A stretch of 64,000 nt of DNA from NCBI RefSeq assembly GCF_004341825.1, contig NZ_SMAG01000005.1, positions 118,720 to 182,719 of the forward strand. The letters are read 5' to 3'. Made by a program: the position numbers and the translations under genes. Below are positions 60,438 through 64,000 of this stretch, one piece after another (position 1 is the first letter of the stretch; each line of letters begins with the position of its first letter). A model generated the notes under the pieces. It had not been told where the DNA came from and did no database searches. It saw only the letters and a list, made by a program, of their open reading frames with translations. Source of the DNA: Hazenella coriacea (GTDB lineage Bacteria; Bacillota; Bacilli; Thermoactinomycetales; Thermoactinomycetaceae).

Positions 60438-61070
60438 TTATGAATTTCCTTGTGTCTCTCTAAACACACGAAGAATAGATTCGGGTGACTGCGCCCCAGA
60501 TAATCCTAACTCATCATTGATAACAATAAAAGGAACTCCTCTTATTTGGTATTCACGAGCAAGATCCAGATCCTTCTGCACTTCATTTATATGTGCTTCA
60601 GTCGTGAGTTGATGACGAACTTCTTCTTGATCTAGTCCATGTTGCACAGCAATTTTTAATAGTTCATCCAAGTCACCTATATTGATCCCTCGGTCAAAAT
60701 AGGCTTCATAAATGGCATCAATCATTTCTTCTTGTTTCTCAGGTGGGGTTAGTTTAATCAGCTGATGAGAAGCGATCGTATTAGGCATGACTTCAATTTT
60801 TTGAAAGTCAAAATGGAACCCAACGTTTTTCCCAGTTTCTACAACGGAATGAAATACTTCCTCAACTTTGAAGCCTTCCATTTTTTCCTCAATCAACTTT
60901 TTAAAAGGCTTTCCTTCATTAGGAATGTCTGGGTTAAGAAGATAAGCATGATACTCAATCTCCACATGTTGGCCAGATTCTTGCTCCCATTGTTGAATAG
61001 CTTCTTTTAAATATTTTTTACCAATTCGACACCAAGGGCAGACTGTATCTTGGAAAATACTAATTTTCAC
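60438..61070 (-). CDS. DsbA/FrnE-family thiol oxidoreductase
   Basis: A 210-residue cytosolic DsbA-like protein (no signal peptide). The CPWC active site is at residues 12-15 in DTVCPWCRIGKKYL, followed by a helical insertion (about 60-150) and the cis-Pro region IRGVPFIVINDELGLSGAQSPE. The family includes FrnE-type disulfide isomerases. It starts at GTG 61070 with GGGAGGGG. It is monocistronic between trxB and the sulfur operon, hinting at a thiol-homeostasis neighbourhood. Confidence 0.87.
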   Translation of the reverse strand: MKISIFQDTVCPWCRIGKKYLKEAIQQWEQESGQHVEIEYHAYLLNPDIPNEGKPFKKLIEEKMEGFKVEEVFHSVVETGKNVGFHFDFQKIEVMPNTIASHQLIKLTPPEKQEEMIDAIYEAYFDRGINIGDLDELLKIAVQHGLDQEEVRHQLTTEAHINEVQKDLDLAREYQIRGVPFIVINDELGLSGAQSPESILRVFRETQGNS

Positions 61071-61190
61071 GCAAACCCCTCCCGGTATTTTCTTTATTTA
61101 GTTTAACATAAATCCAATTAAAAAACAATTATTAAATAAGAATCAGTTTAGTTTACATTACAAACTGGTTGGAGATAAATCTTTTTATGA

Positions 61191-61230
61191 AAAACCAAGA
61201 TAAAACAGCCTCTCTGTTTTATCTTGGTTT
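61191..61230 (-). terminator. Terminator of the sulfur operon
   Basis: AAACCAAGATAAAACAG pairs with CTGTTTTATCTTGGTTT over a 17 bp stem with a CCTCT loop, followed on the minus strand by TTTCAT. Confidence 0.9.
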
Positions 61231-61239
61231 AGATCACAT

Positions 61240-61467
61240 TTACTTCTTTTTAATCTTAAAGATATAAGTTCCACTCTCTTCTTTGCTTTCGAGTAACTCA
61301 TTTCCAGTTGATTGTGCCCAACTAGTAATATCATTTTTTGAACCCGCATCAGTCGTATGAACCTCTAAAATTTTGCCTGATTCCATTTGATCCATCGCTT
61401 TTTTCGTACGTACAATAGGCATTGGACAAGATAAGCCTTTACAGTCTAACACTTGATCTGAATTCAT
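61240..61467 (-). CDS. tusA: TusA-family sulfur carrier protein
   Basis: A 75-residue two-layer fold protein. The signature CKGLSCPMPIVRTKKAMDQM near residues 9-28 has the persulfide-carrying Cys in CPxP. It accepts persulfide sulfur and passes it to acceptors. It is the last gene of a five-gene operon that also encodes a TusA-rhodanese fusion with an almost identical TusA module. Confidence 0.92.
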   Translation of the reverse strand: MNSDQVLDCKGLSCPMPIVRTKKAMDQMESGKILEVHTTDAGSKNDITSWAQSTGNELLESKEESGTYIFKIKKK

Positions 61468-61480
61468 CTAAAATCTCTCC

Positions 61481-61870
61481 TTAAAAGGTTAATGTAACAT
61501 CTGCATCTTTGGCAAAATCTAAGAAAGTGACGGCTCCACCCACATCGATTCCTTCAATAAACTCTTCTTTATTCAATTTCATAACATCCATAGTCATTTG
61601 ACAAGCGATCATCGTCACTCCCATTTCAGAAGCCATTTGTACTAGCTCTGGAATCGGGGGAACGTTGGCAGCTTTGAATCCCTCAGCAAAATGTTCTTTT
61701 CCTACAGGCATAGGGAGCTGCTGATGGACTTGCTTATGAATCAGATTGAGTCCTTCAAAAGTAAAAAAGATCGCTACTTTAGCATCGGTAGCAGCAGCTG
61801 CTGTAGCAATATTAAAGACTTTATAAGCATCAAACATACCACCATTACTTGCGATAATTGCTACTTTCAT
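61481..61870 (-). CDS. DsrE/DsrF-family sulfur-relay protein
   Basis: A 129-residue DsrE-like protein of the DsrE2/DrsE type. MKVAIIASNGGMFDAYKVF begins the fold, and the conserved Cys lies in MIACQMTMDVM near residue 98. Such proteins shuttle persulfide between TusA and rhodanese. ATG 61870 is chosen for TGGAGGACG; a longer frame to 61912 runs into the upstream gene. It probably sits at the membrane face, as several DsrE2 relatives do, though no helix is obvious here. Confidence 0.88.
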   Translation of the reverse strand: MKVAIIASNGGMFDAYKVFNIATAAAATDAKVAIFFTFEGLNLIHKQVHQQLPMPVGKEHFAEGFKAANVPPIPELVQMASEMGVTMIACQMTMDVMKLNKEEFIEGIDVGGAVTFLDFAKDADVTLTF

Positions 61871-61884
61871 TGAATCGTCCTCCA

Positions 61885-62448
61885 TTAATCTTTTTCGATG
61901 GGACCTTTCCAATCTTCCATCCCACTTGTTACATTTTTTACAGTTTTAAATCCTTTTTCACTTAACAGTTGTGAGGCTAAATCACTACGATTGCCCGTTC
62001 GACATACCACATAAATATCCTCATCTGGGTTGAGTTCACCCATTCTTTTTTCTAATTCTCCATACGGAATTGAAATTGCACCAGGAATATGTCCAAATGC
62101 ATACTCTGCTGGCTCACGAACATCAAGAATTACACCTTCGTTTTTTTCTAGTTTAGCATTCAATTCTTCAGGAGAAATTGTGTGTGGAAACTTTATTTCT
62201 TTCCCCTCAACGTCATTGGCTTTACGTAAATAATGTTTGAGGACATCCCCTTCTTGTTGCGTCCCTAGATAATGATGCCCAGTACTTTTGGCCCAGCCTT
62301 GAATATCTGCATAAGAACCAGGGTCTGTCGCCAATAATTCAAGCACTTGACCCGCTTGCAATTGATCCATTGCTTTTTTGGTTCTCACTATCGGCATCGG
62401 GCAGGACAAACCTTTCGCATCTACTTGTAAATCAACTTTGATAGACAT
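61885..62448 (-). CDS. TusA-rhodanese fusion protein
   Basis: A 187-residue two-domain sulfurtransferase. An N-terminal TusA module (residues about 1-75; DAKGLSCPMPIVRTKKAMD) is joined by a linker to a rhodanese domain (about 90-187) whose active-site loop is CRTGNRS (Cys near residue 149). ATG 62448 has GGGGAGTG upstream. The fusion suggests direct transfer of persulfide from rhodanese to carrier within one chain. Similar fusions occur in the cst-type sulfide-stress operons of Firmicutes (CstA-like). Confidence 0.9.
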   Translation of the reverse strand: MSIKVDLQVDAKGLSCPMPIVRTKKAMDQLQAGQVLELLATDPGSYADIQGWAKSTGHHYLGTQQEGDVLKHYLRKANDVEGKEIKFPHTISPEELNAKLEKNEGVILDVREPAEYAFGHIPGAISIPYGELEKRMGELNPDEDIYVVCRTGNRSDLASQLLSEKGFKTVKNVTSGMEDWKGPIEKD

Positions 62449-62452
62449 TTTT

Positions 62453-62776
62453 TCACTCCCCATCCATGGTTAACACTTTTCCTTGCCAATCTAACATGCC
62501 ACCAGCCATATTTTTGACCTTCTTATACCCATGATCAGCCAAATAGTCACATGCACGACCACTTCTAGCTCCACTTCGACAAACTAAGATGGTTTCTTTA
62601 TTTGGATCTATTTCATCTAAACGGACATCTAATTGCCCCAAAGGAATTAATTGTGCACCTCTAATATGACCACTCCTATATTCTTCAACCTCTCTGACAT
62701 CAATCAATTGTATTTCTTTACCATCTTTAAGGAGTTTTTCAACTTCCTTGGTTGTGATTTCTGCCCATTTGCTCAT
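62453..62776 (-). CDS. Rhodanese-domain sulfurtransferase
   Basis: A 107-residue single rhodanese domain. It begins MSKWAEITTKEVEKLL, includes IDVREVEEYRSGHIRGA and the catalytic loop CRSGARSGRA with Cys near 65. ATG 62776 has GAGGAGT upstream; the TTG at 62797 has none. It sits between the exporter and the fusion protein, 4 bp before the latter. Likely persulfide handling. Confidence 0.9.
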   Translation of the reverse strand: MSKWAEITTKEVEKLLKDGKEIQLIDVREVEEYRSGHIRGAQLIPLGQLDVRLDEIDPNKETILVCRSGARSGRACDYLADHGYKKVKNMAGGMLDWQGKVLTMDGE

Positions 62777-62815
62777 TTTCAAAACTCCTCTGCTCAATCT
62801 CGGTCCCTGTCAGTA

Positions 62816-63595
62816 TTAAGACAAGATCTCAAGCCAAATTTTAATAGCTGTACCCATAATTAGAACTGCAAGTAACCCTTTTAAAAATGTCGTATTTAAT
62901 CGTGTACTTAGTTTTGCCCCCAATGGTGCTGCAATTATACTTGCAATCACCATAACTATTGCTGGCCAAAACAGAATATCTCCAGCTAATACTTTTCCAA
63001 CTGTGGAGCCAATCGATGAAATAAATGTGATTGCAAGCGAAGAAGCGATCGTCACTCTTGTAGGTATTTTTAAGATTAACAACATGATTGGTACAAGAAT
63101 AAATGCTCCAGCAGCTCCTACAATACCTGAAGAGATCCCTACAATTAATGCTGAAATGACAGCAATCCAGCGGTTAAAATCAACTTGGTTCAACGGAATC
63201 TCTTCTGAACCTTGTTTAGGGATAAACATCATAACCGCAGCAATCGAAGCAAGAACAACGTAAATAAAGTTAATTGTTTCTCCAGATAAAAATTTACCAC
63301 CATATGCTCCTAGAAAACTGCCTATGATAATTGCAACACCCATATAAATAACTAATTGGACATGAATCAGTTTTTCCTTTCGTAAAGCAAACACACCTGA
63401 AAGGGTGGCAAAGAAAACCTGAATCGCACTAATTCCTGATACTTCATGAGCTGTAAAGATGGCTACTCCCAATGCTGGAGGAATGTACAAAAGCATGGGG
63501 TATTTAATGATTGAGCCGCCAATTCCAACCAATCCAGAAATAAAGGAGCCTATAAAACCGATTAAGAACAATGTTATTAAAAGTGAAACAGTCAC
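62816..63595 (-). CDS. TauE/SafE-family sulfite/organosulfur exporter
   Basis: A 259-residue membrane protein with about eight helices. [24 protein letters not shown] and the mirrored [19 protein letters not shown] carry the repeated family signature. It probably exports sulfite, thiosulfate or a related anion made during persulfide detoxification. It is the first gene of the operon and follows two CsoR/CstR-type operators, so sulfide or persulfide stress should induce it. Confidence 0.9.
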   Translation of the reverse strand: MTVSLLITLFLIGFIGSFISGLVGIGGSIIKYPMLLYIPPALGVAIFTAHEVSGISAIQVFFATLSGVFALRKEKLIHVQLVIYMGVAIIIGSFLGAYGGKFLSGETINFIYVVLASIAAVMMFIPKQGSEEIPLNQVDFNRWIAVISALIVGISSGIVGAAGAFILVPIMLLILKIPTRVTIASSLAITFISSIGSTVGKVLAGDILFWPAIVMVIASIIAAPLGAKLSTRLNTTFLKGLLAVLIMGTAIKIWLEILS

Positions 63596-63725
63596 AAACG
63601 AATCTCCTCATCTACGCTTAAGAATCACCTAGCATTTGTCTCATTAGATTTCTTCACTCTAAAGGCTCAACAACACTCTTTTGAATAGAAAATCTGTCTC
63701 ACACGATATTTTAAGAGCCACCAAT

Positions 63726-63784
63726 ATACCTATATGGGTATAAAAGAACTCAAAAAAATAACGCCTACATACCCAATGGGGTAT
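63726..63784 (-). promoter_or_regulatory. Two CsoR/CstR-type operators
   Basis: ATACCTATATGGGTAT (63726-63741) and ATACCCAATGGGGTAT (63769-63784) match the ATACC-N5/6-GGTAT pattern bound by CsoR-family repressors; they are 43 bp apart, four helical turns, upstream of the TauE gene. The persulfide sensor CstR is the likeliest regulator but is not encoded in the window. Confidence 0.78.
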
Positions 63785-63860
63785 CTATATATTAACCTCT
63801 CTCTCAACCGAAAGTCAACCCCTTTTCCCTTTTCGTACTATTAAGACTTTATATTAGAAC

Positions 63861-63897
63861 AAAAAACCGTGAGAATTATTAGATTCTCACGGTTTTT
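63861..63897 (-). terminator. Terminator of the rRNA operon
   Basis: AAAAACCGTGAGAA and TTCTCACGGTTTTT form a 14 bp stem; on the minus strand TTTTTTG follows. It lies immediately after the 5S rRNA 3' end. Confidence 0.88.
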
Positions 63898-63898
63898 C

Positions 63899-64000
63899 GC
63901 CTGGTAACGTCCTACTCTCCCAGGGGTCTGCACCCCAAGTACCATCGGCGCTGGAGGGCTTAACGGTCGTGTTCGGGATGGGAACGAGTGGATCCCCTCC
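63899..64000 (-). rRNA. rrf: 5S ribosomal RNA, 3' part
   Basis: Read on the minus strand from the window edge, the sequence contains CCACTCGTTCCCATCCCGAA, TAAGCCCTCCAGCGCCGATG and GAGAGTAGGACGTTACCAGG, typical Bacillota 5S rRNA. The 5' end, about 15 nt, lies beyond the right edge. An rRNA operon therefore extends to the right. Confidence 0.95.

Noticed and set aside
1..64000. CRISPR arrays, tRNA genes and insertion sequences
   Set aside because: I saw no regularly spaced repeats, no cloverleaf-like segments and no transposase genes or terminal repeats; a covariance or repeat search could still find weak cases.

Overview
The window is a chromosomal segment of a low-to-moderate GC, spore-forming member of the Bacillota. 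The evidence is Shine-Dalgarno-rich starts, a single-copy-type LexA with a Bacillus-style SOS box, BirA and NrdR boxes of Bacillales type, a sigma-K-like promoter in front of two coat-like proteins, and split LigD genes. A Thermoactinomycetaceae-like bacterium is my best guess, but it is only a guess. No prophage, complete insertion sequence or CRISPR array is visible.

Layout. Positions 50-228 hold a cobalamin riboswitch reading left out of the window. Positions 825-12820 are one large minus-strand block: an acyl-CoA ligase, a 1067-residue NTPase/TPR/BTAD regulator, a complete branched-chain-amino-acid-type (Liv) ABC importer, a KAS III-like enzyme, an alpha/beta hydrolase and a FabG-like reductase. 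Both promoters of the block carry heptamer direct repeats with an 11 bp period, the architecture used by SARP/BTAD regulators. I regard this block as the best candidate for an uncharacterised system: import of an unknown carboxylate, activation to a CoA thioester, then condensation and reduction. Positions 13.6-19.9 kb hold trhO, a 1-Cys peroxiredoxin behind a Fur/PerR-like site, a guanidine-I riboswitch with its paired SMR exporter, a XerS-type recombinase and helD. helD is followed 31 bp later by a rifampicin phosphotransferase gene (rph), a likely rifamycin defence pair; a second rph lies at 39.0-41.7 kb.

Positions 22.9-31.9 kb hold a TetR regulator with a perfect palindrome, lexA, an NAD(P)-binding protein, aspB, a translationally coupled hydroxyacyl-CoA dehydrogenase/ackA pair, a short membrane AAA metalloprotease of FtsH type with a membrane partner, a chain of small ORFs joined by ATGA overlaps, and a DUF3888 protein. 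Positions 32-38.5 kb hold bioB behind a BirA box and a small membrane protein, a lipoprotein, mtaD, and the two halves of LigD (polymerase and ligase) flanking two Tyr/Pro/Phe-rich coat-like genes.

Positions 42-47.7 kb form a secretome island. A metallopeptidase M23-SH3b gene and a downstream propeller-like secreted protein form a unit that has been triplicated. Only one unit is intact; the other two have lost the peptidase and the SH3b tails but leave readable scars. Positions 48-55.4 kb hold a GNAT, an RpiR regulator with a class III aminotransferase and a striking 14-16-14 operator, a VIT1/CCC1-like protein, small membrane proteins, an MBL hydrolase, a DUF4291 protein and a C-terminal remnant of an M3 oligoendopeptidase.

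Positions 55.4-64 kb hold class I ribonucleotide reductase with paired NrdR boxes, trxB, a DsbA/FrnE-like oxidoreductase, a five-gene sulfur-carrier/rhodanese/TauE operon behind two CsoR/CstR-type operators, and finally the 3' part of a 5S rRNA gene on the minus strand, marking the end of an rRNA operon.
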